A stretch of 64,000 nt of DNA from Crossiella equi (GCF_017876755.1 NZ_JAGIOO010000001.1:4263786-4327785), one strand, 5' to 3'. Positions 18,388 through 27,004 are shown, numbered from the stretch's first letter. A program made the numbers and translations. Notes: generated from the sequence alone by a model not told the origin.

Positions 18388-19415
18388 GTCGCCCTCCCCC
18401 GCCGCCGGTACAGCATCACCAGGAACACCGCGCCGCCGATGGCCGAGGTCACCGCGCCGACCGGGATCTCCAGCGGGGACACCGCGACCCGGGCGAACAG
18501 GTCGGCGGCCACCAGGAACACCGCACCGAGCAGCGCGGAGACCGGCAACAGCCGCCGCGCGTCCGCGCCGACCAGGAACGCCGCCGCCTGCGGCACGATC
18601 AGCCCGACGAACCCGATGCCGCCCGCCACCGCGACCGAGGTACCGGCCAGCAACGCCACCGCGACGAGCGTGAGCAGCCGCAGCCGCTTCGGGTTCACCC
18701 CGAGCGCGGCCGCGCCGTCGTCCCCGGCGTGCAGCAGGTTCAGCCACCGGCCCAGCGCCATGCCCGCCCCCAGGCACAGCACCAGCACCGCGGCCGGGAT
18801 CACCATGGTGGACCAGCGCGCGTCGCCGAGCCCTCCGGTCAGCCAGAACAGCACCTGCTTGGCCTGGTCCCCCCGGGAGAACAGGAAGATCACCAGCGTG
18901 ATGCCCGCGCCGAAGATCTGCCCGACCGCGAGCCCGCCGAGCACCAGCGCGGTGGGCGAGCCGAACCGCCCGGCCACCGCGAGCACCACGAGCAGCGCGA
19001 CCAGGGCCCCGAGGAAGGCCGCGACCGGGATGGTCGCCGCACCGAGCACACCGGCGCCGATGCCGAGCACCACGACCAGCGCCACCACGAACCCGGCACC
19101 GGAGTTCACGCCGAGCAGGTAGGGGTCGGCGAGCGGGTTGCGGGTGACCACCTGCGCCACCGCCCCGCCCAGCGCCAGGGCCGCGCCGACCAGGACAGCC
19201 AGCACCACCCGGGGCAGCCGGGACTCGCGGATGATCGCCGCGCGCACCGGCGTCCAGTCCGGTTCGACCAGCCCTGGCAGCACCCAGTGCCCCACGATCC
19301 GCCACACCTGCCCGACCGGCACCGCGACCGACCCGAAGGACAGCGCGACGCTGGCGAGCAGGAGCAGCAGGAGGAACGCGAGGGTCAGGGTGAGGCCGAG
19401 GGGCAGCCGCCTCAC
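18384..19415 (-). CDS. btuC: FecCD-family ABC permease, probable cobalamin importer
   Basis: 343 residues with about ten membrane helices. Hallmarks are ESRLPRVVLAVLVGAALALGGAVAQ, NPLADPYLLGVNSGAG, LTGGLGDARW and GGIGFVGLIVPQAA. The GTG start at 19415 overlaps the TGA of the binding-protein gene and the stop overlaps the ATPase GTG, so all three are coupled. It is distinct from the haem-type permease at 12160 and is not a recent duplicate. Confidence 0.84.
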   Translation of the reverse strand: MRRLPLGLTLTLAFLLLLLLASVALSFGSVAVPVGQVWRIVGHWVLPGLVEPDWTPVRAAIIRESRLPRVVLAVLVGAALALGGAVAQVVTRNPLADPYLLGVNSGAGFVVALVVVLGIGAGVLGAATIPVAAFLGALVALLVVLAVAGRFGSPTALVLGGLAVGQIFGAGITLVIFLFSRGDQAKQVLFWLTGGLGDARWSTMVIPAAVLVLCLGAGMALGRWLNLLHAGDDGAAALGVNPKRLRLLTLVAVALLAGTSVAVAGGIGFVGLIVPQAAAFLVGADARRLLPVSALLGAVFLVAADLFARVAVSPLEIPVGAVTSAIGGAVFLVMLYRRRGRAT

Positions 19416-20389
19416 CGGAAGAGGTCCGGGTGCACGCCCTGCGCGATCGCGCGGACGGCCTCGGCCAGGCGGATGCCCTCGATCAGGTCCGGCAGCGTGA
19501 GCGTGACGAACCGCTTGTTCCGCACCGCCGGGCTGTTCGCGACCAGCGGGTGGCCTTCCAGGAACTTGCGCTTGGCCTCGACGTTGTCCTGGCCGAGGTA
19601 GTCGACCAGCACGATCACCTCGGGCGCGCGCTCGGCGACCTGCTCCCAGCTCGCGTCCCCGAACACCTTCGGCACGTCCGCGAAGATGTTGCGGCCACCC
19701 GCACGCTTGACCAGGTCGTTGGCCAGGCCCCGGCCGCCGGTGGTGAACGGCGCCTGCTCACCGCTGTCGTAGATGAACACCGGCACCTCGGGCTTGCCCG
19801 CCGCGGTCACCTTCGCGGTCACCTCGTCCACAGTGGACCTGGTCCGGTCCGCGAGCTGCTTGGCCTTGTCCGGCACACCCAGGACCTTGCCCAGCGCGGC
19901 CAGGTCGTCGAGGTAGGTCTGGAAGCCGGAGGTGGCGTCCGGGCAGTTCTCCGACAGCAGGAACGTGCGGATGCCCTTGTCCTCCAGGGCCTGGCGGCCT
20001 CGGCCGTCCTTCTCCGCGAACGCGCTGGCGTAGCCCCCGACCACCAGGTCCGGCTCCGTGCCCAGGACCTGCTCGGCGGTCGGGTACTTGTCCGAGACGA
20101 CCTTGACCTTGGCGTAGTCGGCCGCGATCGCGGGCGGCACGTTCGGGGTGTCCGGGTAGGCGTTGCCCACGATCCGGTCGGTCACCCCGAGCGCGACCAG
20201 GACCTCGGTGGCGTGCTGGTTCATGCCCAGGACGCGCTTGGGGGGCTGCTCGAAGCGCTGCACGCGCCCGCAGTTGGTGATCTCCTGGACGGTCTGGGCC
20301 TGGCCCTGCGCGACGGGCTCCGGTGCTGTGCCACATGCCGGGACGAGCAGCGTGAGCACGCACACAGCAGCAAGGACTGACTTCTTCAT
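19412..20389 (-). CDS. btuF: ABC transporter substrate-binding lipoprotein, probable corrinoid binder
   Basis: 325 residues. The lipobox VPAC follows a hydrophobic leader (Cys about 19), so it is a lipoprotein. Mature features are the NCGRVQRFEQPPKRVLGMNQ start, HATEVLVALGVTDRIVGNAYPD in lobe one and RAGGRNIFADVP in lobe two. Homologues are variously labelled iron-siderophore, F420-0 or cobalamin binders. ATG 20389 lies about 25 bases downstream of the riboswitch. The riboswitch (B12-dependent repression) is the strongest clue to the ligand. Confidence 0.82.
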   Translation of the reverse strand: MKKSVLAAVCVLTLLVPACGTAPEPVAQGQAQTVQEITNCGRVQRFEQPPKRVLGMNQHATEVLVALGVTDRIVGNAYPDTPNVPPAIAADYAKVKVVSDKYPTAEQVLGTEPDLVVGGYASAFAEKDGRGRQALEDKGIRTFLLSENCPDATSGFQTYLDDLAALGKVLGVPDKAKQLADRTRSTVDEVTAKVTAAGKPEVPVFIYDSGEQAPFTTGGRGLANDLVKRAGGRNIFADVPKVFGDASWEQVAERAPEVIVLVDYLGQDNVEAKRKFLEGHPLVANSPAVRNKRFVTLTLPDLIEGIRLAEAVRAIAQGVHPDLFR

Positions 20390-20414
20390 TGACACCCTTC
20401 CGCGGTCCACGACG

Positions 20415-20600
20415 GAGTTGAGGTGGGGCACCTCCGGCAGGTACTCGGGCTCGCCGCTCTCGCGGCCCACCGTTGCGGGTCAGCGCCGGATTCAGACCGG
20501 CTTCCCCTGCGCGGAGACGTGGGTTCGGACGTTTCGGACCGATGCTCACCCGGCAGGACCGGGCAGGTCAAACGCCCGACCCCAACTCGTGACCATGGCT
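20415..20600 (-). promoter_or_regulatory. cobalamin riboswitch
   Basis: Read on the minus strand, the leader contains GGGAAGCCGGTCTGAATCC, then GCGCTGACCCGCAACGG, then a GAGCCCGAGTACCTGCC block. These are the conserved core elements of the AdoCbl riboswitch (established knowledge) in the right order. It sits directly before the lipoprotein gene at 20389. The right boundary is approximate; the promoter should be near 20600-20640, back to back with the sodA promoter. Confidence 0.9.
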
Positions 20601-20664
20601 TGTTGCAAGTAGGTTGTAAGAGCACTCCATTTTCATGAACTGACTGCTGTATGGGGAGGCTCCT

Positions 20665-21288
20665 ATGGGCGTCTACACGCTGCCCGACCTGGACTACGAC
20701 TACTCGGCGCTGGAGCCCGCGATCTCCGGCGAGATCAACGAGCTGCACCACAGCAAGCACCACGCCGCCTACGTCGCGGGCACCAACACCACCCTCGAGA
20801 AGCTCGAGGAGGCCCGGGACAAGGGCGACTTCGGCTCCATCGTGGGCCTGGAGCACACCCTGGCCTTCAACCTGGCCGGACACGCCATGCACGTGGTCTG
20901 GTGGAAGATCCTCTCGCCCAACGGCGGCGACAAGCCCACCGGCGAGCTGGCCGCGGCCATCGACCAGGACTTCGGCTCCTTCGACAAGCTCCGCGCCCAG
21001 CTCAACGCGGTCTCCACCACCATCCAGGGCTCCGGCTGGGGCGTGCTGGCCTGGGACCCGATCGGCCAGCGCCTGATCACCCAGCAGCTCAAGGACCACC
21101 ACTCCAACCTCTCGATCGCCACCACCCCGCTGGTGGTCTTCGACGTGTGGGAGCACGCGTACTACCTGCAGTACCGCAACGTGAAGGCCGACTACATCAA
21201 CGCGCTGTGGAACATCATCGACTGGAACGAGGTCGGCAAGCGCTTCGAGGACGCCCGCGCGGGCAAGAACGGCCTGCTCCTCCCCTGA
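20665..21288 (+). CDS. sodA: superoxide dismutase (Mn/Fe type)
   Basis: 207 residues, normal length. Dismutates superoxide to oxygen and peroxide. The metal ligands are recognisable: first His in ELHHSKHH (about 28), His in GHAMHVVWW, and Asp/His in DVWEHAYYLQY near 160-165. It has no signal peptide, although mycobacterial SodA can still be exported. GGGGAGG precedes ATG 20665. Mn versus Fe cannot be decided safely from sequence. It lies back to back with the cobalamin riboswitch, and a strong terminator lies about 210 bases downstream. Confidence 0.95.
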   Translation: MGVYTLPDLDYDYSALEPAISGEINELHHSKHHAAYVAGTNTTLEKLEEARDKGDFGSIVGLEHTLAFNLAGHAMHVVWWKILSPNGGDKPTGELAAAIDQDFGSFDKLRAQLNAVSTTIQGSGWGVLAWDPIGQRLITQQLKDHHSNLSIATTPLVVFDVWEHAYYLQYRNVKADYINALWNIIDWNEVGKRFEDARAGKNGLLLP

Positions 21289-21307
21289 CGCAGCCCTGAA
21301 CCGAACC

Positions 21308-21456
21308 TCGTGTTTGCCGTTCCGGTACGCCGTGTTTGCCGGCCGCGTACGTCGTGTTGGCCGATCGCGTAGGCCGGGCGCGGCGGACTCGCCCGGGCGC
21401 GGCCAACACGAGGTACGGGATCGGCCAACACGGCGTGCGGGATCGGCAAACACGAG
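21308..21456. repeat. six-unit symmetric repeat (three direct, three inverted copies)
   Basis: Three copies of a unit starting TCGTGTTTGCC, CCGTGTTTGCC and TCGTGTTGGCC (21308, 21330, 21352) are followed after a GC-rich centre by three inverted copies, GGCCAACACGA, GGCCAACACGG and GGCAAACACGA (21400, 21423, 21445). The period is about 22 bases. The outer and inner pairs are exactly complementary and the middle pair has one mismatch, so the whole can fold as one long hairpin or cruciform. It is non-coding, between sodA and the convergent MFS gene. Confidence 0.8.
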
Positions 21457-21497
21457 ACTTCGGCGGTGGATGCTCCGACAAGCCCAAGCCGCTGAAA

Positions 21498-21539
21498 GAG
21501 TGAGGCCCCGGAATCCCTAGGGACTCCGGGGCCTCACTC
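21498..21539. terminator. strong bidirectional terminator hairpin
   Basis: A 20-bp stem with one mismatch and a two-base loop: GAGTGAGGCCCCGGA on the left pairs with TCCGGGGCCTCACTC on the right. It lies between the convergent sodA and MFS genes. Confidence 0.85.
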
Positions 21540-21583
21540 TGTTCCCGAACTGACTGCCGCTCCCACCACGAAGCGGACAAGAC

Positions 21584-21602
21584 TTAGGTTAGCCTTACCT
21601 CT
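21584..21602. promoter_or_regulatory. orphan IdeR/DtxR-like iron box
   Basis: TTAGGTTAGCCTTACCTCT matches the iron-box consensus at 15 of 19 positions. It covers the TAA stop (21595-21597) of the minus-strand MFS gene, so it is at the 3' end, not the promoter, of its neighbour. No gene start is visible nearby on either strand. Confidence 0.55.
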
Positions 21603-22983
21603 TCGGGGCGTCAACCCCCAGGTCGTGGCGCCGGGAGCGGGGCCAGCGGGGCGCTGGCCACTTCACGCCACCGCGACCTGCGAGGACGAGCCCGCAGACC
21701 AGGGTGGCCAGCAGCGAGATCACCCCGCCCACGACCAGGGGCGCCTGGCCGCCGTACTCCTGCGCGACCCAGCCCATGACCGGGCCGCCCAGGGGCGTGC
21801 CACCCAGGAAGACCAGCATGTACAGGCCCATCACCCGCCCGCGCATGTCCGGTCGCACGGCCAGCTGGACGGTGCTGTTGGCGGTGTTGGTGAACGTCAT
21901 CACAGCGATGCCGGTGGGCACCAGGAACGCGCCCAACAGGCCGAAGCTGGGCATCAGGCCGAGCACGATCTCCAGCACGCCGAAGGCGAAGGCACCGACG
22001 AACAGCACCCGCAGCCTCGGCTTGCCCTTGGTGCTGCGCCGGGCGGCCAGCAGCGCGCCCAGGAAGGTGCCCGCGGCCAGCAGCGTGGACAGCAGGCCAT
22101 AGCCGTCGGCGTCGCGCTGGAAGACATTGCGGGCCACGACCGCGAGCGTGGTGGAGAAGTTCAGGCCGAACGTGCTGAGGAAGAACACCAGCACCATCAG
22201 CACGACCAGGTCCTTGCGCCCCCGCACGTACCGCAGACCCTCGCGCAGCTGGCCCTTGGCGCGCGGCACCGGCGGGCTGCGGTGCAGCTGGGCCGGGTTC
22301 ATCAGCAGCAGCCCGGCGATCACCGCGACGAAGGTGGCCGCGTTGAGCAGGAACACCCAGCCGGTGCCGATCAGCGTGATCAGCACACCCGCGATGGCCG
22401 GGCCGGTGATGCGGGCCATGTTGAAGTTCATGGAGTTCAGCGCGACCGCGTTGGTCACCTGGTCCTTGCCGACCATCTCCACCACGAACGACTGGCGGAC
22501 CGGGGTCTCCACCGCGGTGAAGCAGCCCAGGGCGAAGCAGAGCGCGTAGACGTGCCACAGCTGCGCGGTGCCGGTGACCACGAGCAGGCCCAGCACCAGG
22601 GCGCACAGGCCCATGGCCGTCTGCAACCCGATGAGCAGCCGCCGCTTGTCCAGCCGGTCGGCCAGCACACCCGCCCAGAGTGAGAATGCCAACGTTGGCG
22701 CGAACTGGAGCGCGGCCGCGACGCCCAGCGCGACGGCGCTGCCGTGCGAGAGGTCGAGCACGAGCCAGTCCTGGGCCACGCGCTGCATCCAGACGCCGAT
22801 CAGGGAGATGATCTGGCCGGAGATGAAGTAGCGGTAGTTGCGCGAGCGCAGCGAGGCGAACATGGCGCCGCGGGTTTTGCCTTCGGGGGTCTTGGCCTCG
22901 GGTGGGGAGTCGGTACGCGGTGGTGAGGATTCGGTCGACTTGACTGCCAACTGGTCCGGTTCACGTTCCGCGTAGGTCGTCAC
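21595..22983 (-). CDS. MFS transporter, EntS-like (MFS_3)
   Basis: 462 residues with a charged N-terminal extension (1-40) and about twelve helices. The MFS loop motif GVLADRLDKRRLL lies near residue 108, and MRGRVMGLYMLVFLGGTPLGG marks the second half. It belongs to the same broad exporter branch as the product at 85 but is clearly diverged. GTG 22983 lies 3 bases after the MarR stop, so the two form an operon and the MarR protein probably controls the pump in response to its substrate. The substrate is unknown; an iron-box-like site overlaps the stop codon. Confidence 0.85.
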   Translation of the reverse strand: MTTYAEREPDQLAVKSTESSPPRTDSPPEAKTPEGKTRGAMFASLRSRNYRYFISGQIISLIGVWMQRVAQDWLVLDLSHGSAVALGVAAALQFAPTLAFSLWAGVLADRLDKRRLLIGLQTAMGLCALVLGLLVVTGTAQLWHVYALCFALGCFTAVETPVRQSFVVEMVGKDQVTNAVALNSMNFNMARITGPAIAGVLITLIGTGWVFLLNAATFVAVIAGLLLMNPAQLHRSPPVPRAKGQLREGLRYVRGRKDLVVLMVLVFFLSTFGLNFSTTLAVVARNVFQRDADGYGLLSTLLAAGTFLGALLAARRSTKGKPRLRVLFVGAFAFGVLEIVLGLMPSFGLLGAFLVPTGIAVMTFTNTANSTVQLAVRPDMRGRVMGLYMLVFLGGTPLGGPVMGWVAQEYGGQAPLVVGGVISLLATLVCGLVLAGRGGVKWPAPRWPRSRRHDLGVDAPKR

Positions 22984-22986
22984 CCG

Positions 22987-23469
22987 TTACTGCCCCGCCA
23001 TCCTGTCGATGATCTCGGCGGCCCGGGCCAGCACTTGCCGGTCCGGCTCGTCGAGCTCGGCCAACTGCTTGTCCAGCCACCGTTCCCTGGCCTGCACGTC
23101 GGCCCGGATGAACATGCGCCCCTGCTCGCTGATCTCCACGATCGCCTGCCGCCCGTCCGTGGGGTGCGGGCGGCGGGTCGCGAAGCCGTGGTCCTCGAGC
23201 GCCGCGATGACCCTCGTCATCGAGGGGGGCTGCACGCCCTCCTTGGCCGCCAGCTCACCCGGCGTCAGCGCCCCGCACTTGAACAGGCAGGACAAAGCGG
23301 ACAGCTGGGTCAGCGTGACCGTGGAGTCGGTGCGCTGCGCGCGGAGCCTTCGGTTGAGCCGCACGACGGCCAGCCGCAGTCGGCTGGCGAGGGTGGGTTC
23401 CGGTTCGAACTCCGACACGTCGTTAGCATACCTCACGACTTTGCAGCCGGACTGCTCCATACATCTCAC
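22987..23469 (-). CDS. MarR-family regulator of the adjacent MFS pump
   Basis: 160 residues. A winged helix at about 50-115 contains ALTPGELAAKEGVQPPSMTRVIAALEDHGFATRRPHPTDGRQ, the MarR recognition helix and wing. Dimerisation helices flank it. It is transcribed before the MFS gene with a 3-base gap, the usual arrangement for local control of efflux. ATG 23469 is the longest start; an internal ATG at 23460 is possible. A near-perfect 18-base palindrome upstream (23505-23522) is a candidate operator. Confidence 0.88.
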   Translation of the reverse strand: MRCMEQSGCKVVRYANDVSEFEPEPTLASRLRLAVVRLNRRLRAQRTDSTVTLTQLSALSCLFKCGALTPGELAAKEGVQPPSMTRVIAALEDHGFATRRPHPTDGRQAIVEISEQGRMFIRADVQARERWLDKQLAELDEPDRQVLARAAEIIDRMAGQ

Positions 23470-23504
23470 ACCGTAAGTAGTTCGAAATCGTCCATATGGA
23501 CCTG

Positions 23505-23522
23505 TTCAAGAGATCGCTTGAA
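23505..23522. promoter_or_regulatory. candidate MarR operator palindrome
   Basis: TTCAAGAGATCGCTTGAA is an 18-base palindrome with one mismatched pair. It is in the 136-base gap between the divergent MarR gene and the copper-radical oxidase gene, the expected place for a MarR site. Binding is inferred. Confidence 0.45.
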
Positions 23523-23605
23523 TCGTCAACTGAATACGAGGGGCCGCGCCTGCCGGGGAGGCCACGCCCGATCCGCCACCCGCACGTGCTCCCTGAAGGG
23601 CGTGG

Positions 23606-26278
23606 ATGTCCTTGCGCAGAACGCTGTCCGCGGTCGCTCTGTCCCTACTCCTCCTAGCGGCCTCGACACCCGCCGTCGCCGCGCCGCCGCACGACCACGC
23701 CTCCCACGACCACGGTGACCACGCCGGTGTGCCCAAGGGCGGCAGCCCGGACCGGGAGACCCCGGAGTACCTGTACGAACAGGAACGCAAGGTGCTCGGC
23801 GAACAACACGCCCGTGAGCACCTGGAGGCCCGCAAACGTTCCCTCCGCGCGGGCCGCAAGGCCGACCCGCACGCCAAGATCGAGGGCCTGGACGCCACCC
23901 CGCCGCCGAGCGGTCCGCCCGACCAGGTCGGTGCCTTCCAGACCACTGCGGCCCAGCCCTCACCGGACTACGGCGTGCACGTCGCGGTGCTGCCCACCGG
24001 CAAGGTGCTCTCCTTCAGCTTCGACGAGGTCACCCGCGACCCGCAGCAGGAGACCGCGCCGACCACGACCTCCGGCGCCCGCAACCGCGGCCGGGCCTAC
24101 CTGTGGGACCCGACGCGCGGCACCGGCCAGGACGCGTGGAAGTCGGTGCCGCCGCCGGTGATCGACATGCCGGACGGCAAGAACGAGCCCCGTCCCGCGC
24201 CGATCTTCTGCACCGGCATGGCCTTCCTGCCCAACGGCAACCTCGCGGTCTTCGGCGGCAACCTGGCCAGGGACAACCGCCTCTCCGGCGCGCGCCTGGT
24301 GTTCACCTTCGACCCGTGGACCGAGACCTGGCACCGGCAGCAGGACCTGACCATCGGCCGCTGGTACCCGACCTCCTTCGCCACCCCGGACGGCCGGATC
24401 GGCAACCTCAGCGGCGAGGACGAGTCGGGCTGGCTGACCTCCAAGGCCGAGATTTTCCCGGCGCGCAACGTCGCCCTGCCCGGCGTGCAGGAGCGCACCG
24501 CGAAGAACCTGCCGAACGAGGTCGCGCCGTTCCAGCTGTTCAGCTACGACTACCCGCACGCCTTCACCATGGCCGACGGCTCGACCTACGTGCTCGGACG
24601 TGGCTACGACAACCAGTACAAGATCGACACCAGCACGTGGTCGGTGCAGCAGCTGGCCAACCGCCCGGACGGCCAGATCCGCCAGTACGGCCCGGCGGTG
24701 GCGCTGCCCGGCGGTCCGCTGGGACCGACCCAGGCGCTGGTCTCGGGCGGCCAGAACGGCGACAACTCGGTGGTGCGCCTGGACTCGGTGACCGGGAAGT
24801 GGGTCACCGACAGCAACCGCGCCTTCTCCCGCAACAACGACGCGATGGTGCTGCTGCCCGACGGCGGTGTGCTCTCGGTCAACGGCGAGGCCGGGCAGCC
24901 GCTGCGCGACTACGGCAACGGGTACAAGGTGGCCCAGGGCGACATGCGCTACCGGCAGGTGGAGCTGTACGACCCGGCCAGCCGCACCTGGAAGCTCGGC
25001 CCGCCCTCGTCCATGCTGCGCGGTTACCACTCCAACGCGGTGCTGCTGCCCGACGGCCGGGTGCTGGTCACCGGAGACGAGTTCCAGCAGATGTCGCGGG
25101 ACAGCAACCGCGAGGACAACCTGCTTGGCTCGATCGAGATCTACCAGCCGCCCAACCTGTTCCGGGGCCCGCGGCCCGCGATCACGCACGCCCCCGAGGT
25201 GCTGACCTACGGCCAGGAGTTCACCGTCGACTACCAGGGCGCGGCACCCGCCGTGCGCGCCGTGCTGGTCACGCCGAGCGCCGCCACCCATTCGCTGAAC
25301 ACCACCCAGCGGCACGTGGAGCTGACCGTGGTGGGCAACGCCGAGGGCAGGCTGACGCTGAAGGCCCCGGCCGACGCGAACGCCGCGCTGCCCGGCTACC
25401 ACATGCTGTTCGTGCTGACCGAGACCGGCGCGCCCAGCGTCTCGGTGCCGGTGCGCTTCGACCCGCCGCCGGAGCGCAAGCCCACCTTCACCAACCAGGC
25501 CGTGGCCCTGGACCTGCCGGGCGAGCGCTGCGTGGACGCCGCGGGCTGGTCCAACGCCCCGGGCACCCGGATGCTGATCTGGAACTGCCACGGCGGCGCC
25601 AACCAGCAGATCTCCCTGGACCGCGACGGACGCCTGCGCGTGGGCACCGGCGGCTGCCTGGACGTGGGCCCGGACAACCCGGCCCCGGCCGCCCAGGTGT
25701 TCCTCCAACCGTGCGGCGGGGACGGCCAGATCTGGCGGTACAACCCGTCCGAACGCCGCTTCTACACCAAGAACGGCCTGGTCCTGGAAACCCTGGGCGC
25801 CCGGGGTGAGAACGACTCGAACCTGGGCGTCTGGCACCCCACCGACGGCGCGAACCAGCTCTGGTCCCTGGCCAACGGCCCGCGCCCGAACAACAGCATG
25901 CTGCACACCGACCTGGAGGGAGCCCGCTGCCTGGACGTGGCGGGCGGCTCGGCCCAGCCGGGCACCAAGATCCAGCTCTGGGACTGCAACGGCACCGGCG
26001 CCCAGCGCTTCACGCTCCGCCCGGACGGCCGACTGGCGATCGCCAGCGGCGGCTGCGTGGACCACGGCAAGGACAACCCGACCGCCCCCACCGCGCTGAC
26101 CGTGCAGAACTGCGGCGGGGACGGCCAGATCTGGACCTACAACCCGTCCACCCGCCTGCTGCGCGCGGCGACGAACGGGCTGGCCGTGGACGTCGGCAAC
26201 TTCAACCCCAACAACGGCGCGGACACCGTGGTCTGGCACGTGCACCGGGGGCTGAACCAGAAGTGGAGCATCGGCTAA
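23606..26278 (+). CDS. secreted copper-radical oxidase (galactose-oxidase/GlxA-like) with ricin-type lectin repeats
   Basis: 890 residues. A signal peptide (1-26) is followed by a His-rich mature N-terminus (HDHASHDHGDH, 29-39). A kelch-type propeller (about 120-530) holds the complete copper-radical site: Cys202 (FCTG) for the Tyr-Cys crosslink, Tyr254 (RWYP), Tyr474-His475 (GYHS) and His562 (THSLN) in the C-terminal Ig-like domain. These align with galactose oxidase Cys228, Tyr272, Tyr495/His496 and His581. Residues about 632-890 form two ricin-B-like lectin units with QIW/NQLW/NQKW repeats. It should oxidise primary alcohols of glycans to aldehydes outside the cell, producing peroxide. There is no cslA-like gene beside it. 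The ATG is at 23606. Confidence 0.88.
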   Translation: MSLRRTLSAVALSLLLLAASTPAVAAPPHDHASHDHGDHAGVPKGGSPDRETPEYLYEQERKVLGEQHAREHLEARKRSLRAGRKADPHAKIEGLDATPPPSGPPDQVGAFQTTAAQPSPDYGVHVAVLPTGKVLSFSFDEVTRDPQQETAPTTTSGARNRGRAYLWDPTRGTGQDAWKSVPPPVIDMPDGKNEPRPAPIFCTGMAFLPNGNLAVFGGNLARDNRLSGARLVFTFDPWTETWHRQQDLTIGRWYPTSFATPDGRIGNLSGEDESGWLTSKAEIFPARNVALPGVQERTAKNLPNEVAPFQLFSYDYPHAFTMADGSTYVLGRGYDNQYKIDTSTWSVQQLANRPDGQIRQYGPAVALPGGPLGPTQALVSGGQNGDNSVVRLDSVTGKWVTDSNRAFSRNNDAMVLLPDGGVLSVNGEAGQPLRDYGNGYKVAQGDMRYRQVELYDPASRTWKLGPPSSMLRGYHSNAVLLPDGRVLVTGDEFQQMSRDSNREDNLLGSIEIYQPPNLFRGPRPAITHAPEVLTYGQEFTVDYQGAAPAVRAVLVTPSAATHSLNTTQRHVELTVVGNAEGRLTLKAPADANAALPGYHMLFVLTETGAPSVSVPVRFDPPPERKPTFTNQAVALDLPGERCVDAAGWSNAPGTRMLIWNCHGGANQQISLDRDGRLRVGTGGCLDVGPDNPAPAAQVFLQPCGGDGQIWRYNPSERRFYTKNGLVLETLGARGENDSNLGVWHPTDGANQLWSLANGPRPNNSMLHTDLEGARCLDVAGGSAQPGTKIQLWDCNGTGAQRFTLRPDGRLAIASGGCVDHGKDNPTAPTALTVQNCGGDGQIWTYNPSTRLLRAATNGLAVDVGNFNPNNGADTVVWHVHRGLNQKWSIG

Positions 26279-26319
26279 AGCGGTCGTGGACGTGGCCCGG
26301 GGGCTCTACCCTCCGGGCC

Positions 26320-26820
26320 ATGATCCGTGCCGCCACCACCGCCGACGCACCCGCCATCGGCGAGCTGAAGGTCCTCGCCTGGCGGGCCGCCTACGCCGGG
26401 TTCATGCGCGCCTCGGTGCTCGACGCCCTGGACCCGGTCCAGGAGGCGCGGGACTGGGGCGAGTACCTGGCCGGGCTGCCCGAGGAAGAACGGCTCTGGG
26501 TGGCCGAGCTGGACGGCGAGGTCGCCGGGTTCTGCCGCACCGGCCTGTGCGCCGAGGAGGACGACCTGGCCGAGGAGGTCGGCGAGGTCTTCGGCCTCTA
26601 CCTGCACCCCGCCCGCATCGGCACCGGGCTCGGCCGCGCGCTGTTCGGGCACGCGGTGGCGGACCTGGTCACCCGGGGGCACACGCCGATCTGCGTGTAC
26701 GCCTACCAGCCGAACACCTCGGCGATCCGCTTCTACGAGCAGGCCGGGTTCCAGGTCGACGGGGTCGTCCTGGTCAAGCAGGACGCCATCGGCGTGCCCG
26801 AGGTCCGCCTGAGCCGCTAG
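26320..26820 (+). CDS. GNAT-family N-acetyltransferase
   Basis: 166 residues. A GNAT fold with the acetyl-CoA loop in LYLHPARIGTGLGRALFGHAV (about 92-112) and the C-terminal motif PNTSAIRFYEQAGFQ. The acceptor is unknown. ATG 26320 gives the family start MIRAATTADAPAIGELKVLAW. It follows the oxidase by 41 bases and may share its transcript. Confidence 0.85.
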   Translation: MIRAATTADAPAIGELKVLAWRAAYAGFMRASVLDALDPVQEARDWGEYLAGLPEEERLWVAELDGEVAGFCRTGLCAEEDDLAEEVGEVFGLYLHPARIGTGLGRALFGHAVADLVTRGHTPICVYAYQPNTSAIRFYEQAGFQVDGVVLVKQDAIGVPEVRLSR

Positions 26821-26877
26821 CGAGTTTTCGCCGTGGGTGTTGAGCCCTCCGGACGGCGTTGTCTCGGGCACAAACGG

Positions 26878-27004
26878 CTCGGACGGCCCTCCTGGCCTGA
26901 CGGTTCGTACGGCCTGTCCCAGTAGCCCTCAGGGTTCGTGCGGCCAAACCAGAAACCCCACGACTCGGACGGCCAGACCAGAAAACCCCACGACTCGTGC
27001 GGCC
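26878..27004. repeat. degenerate tandem repeat, about 30-base period
   Basis: Five copies of an 11-base core of the form YTCGKRCGGCC start at 26878, 26904, 26935, 26964 and 26994. The last three units also share CCAGAAACCCCACGA-like spacers. Spacing is 26-31 bases and not always a multiple of three, so it is probably non-coding. The rest of the 274-base gap holds nothing I recognise. Confidence 0.7.
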
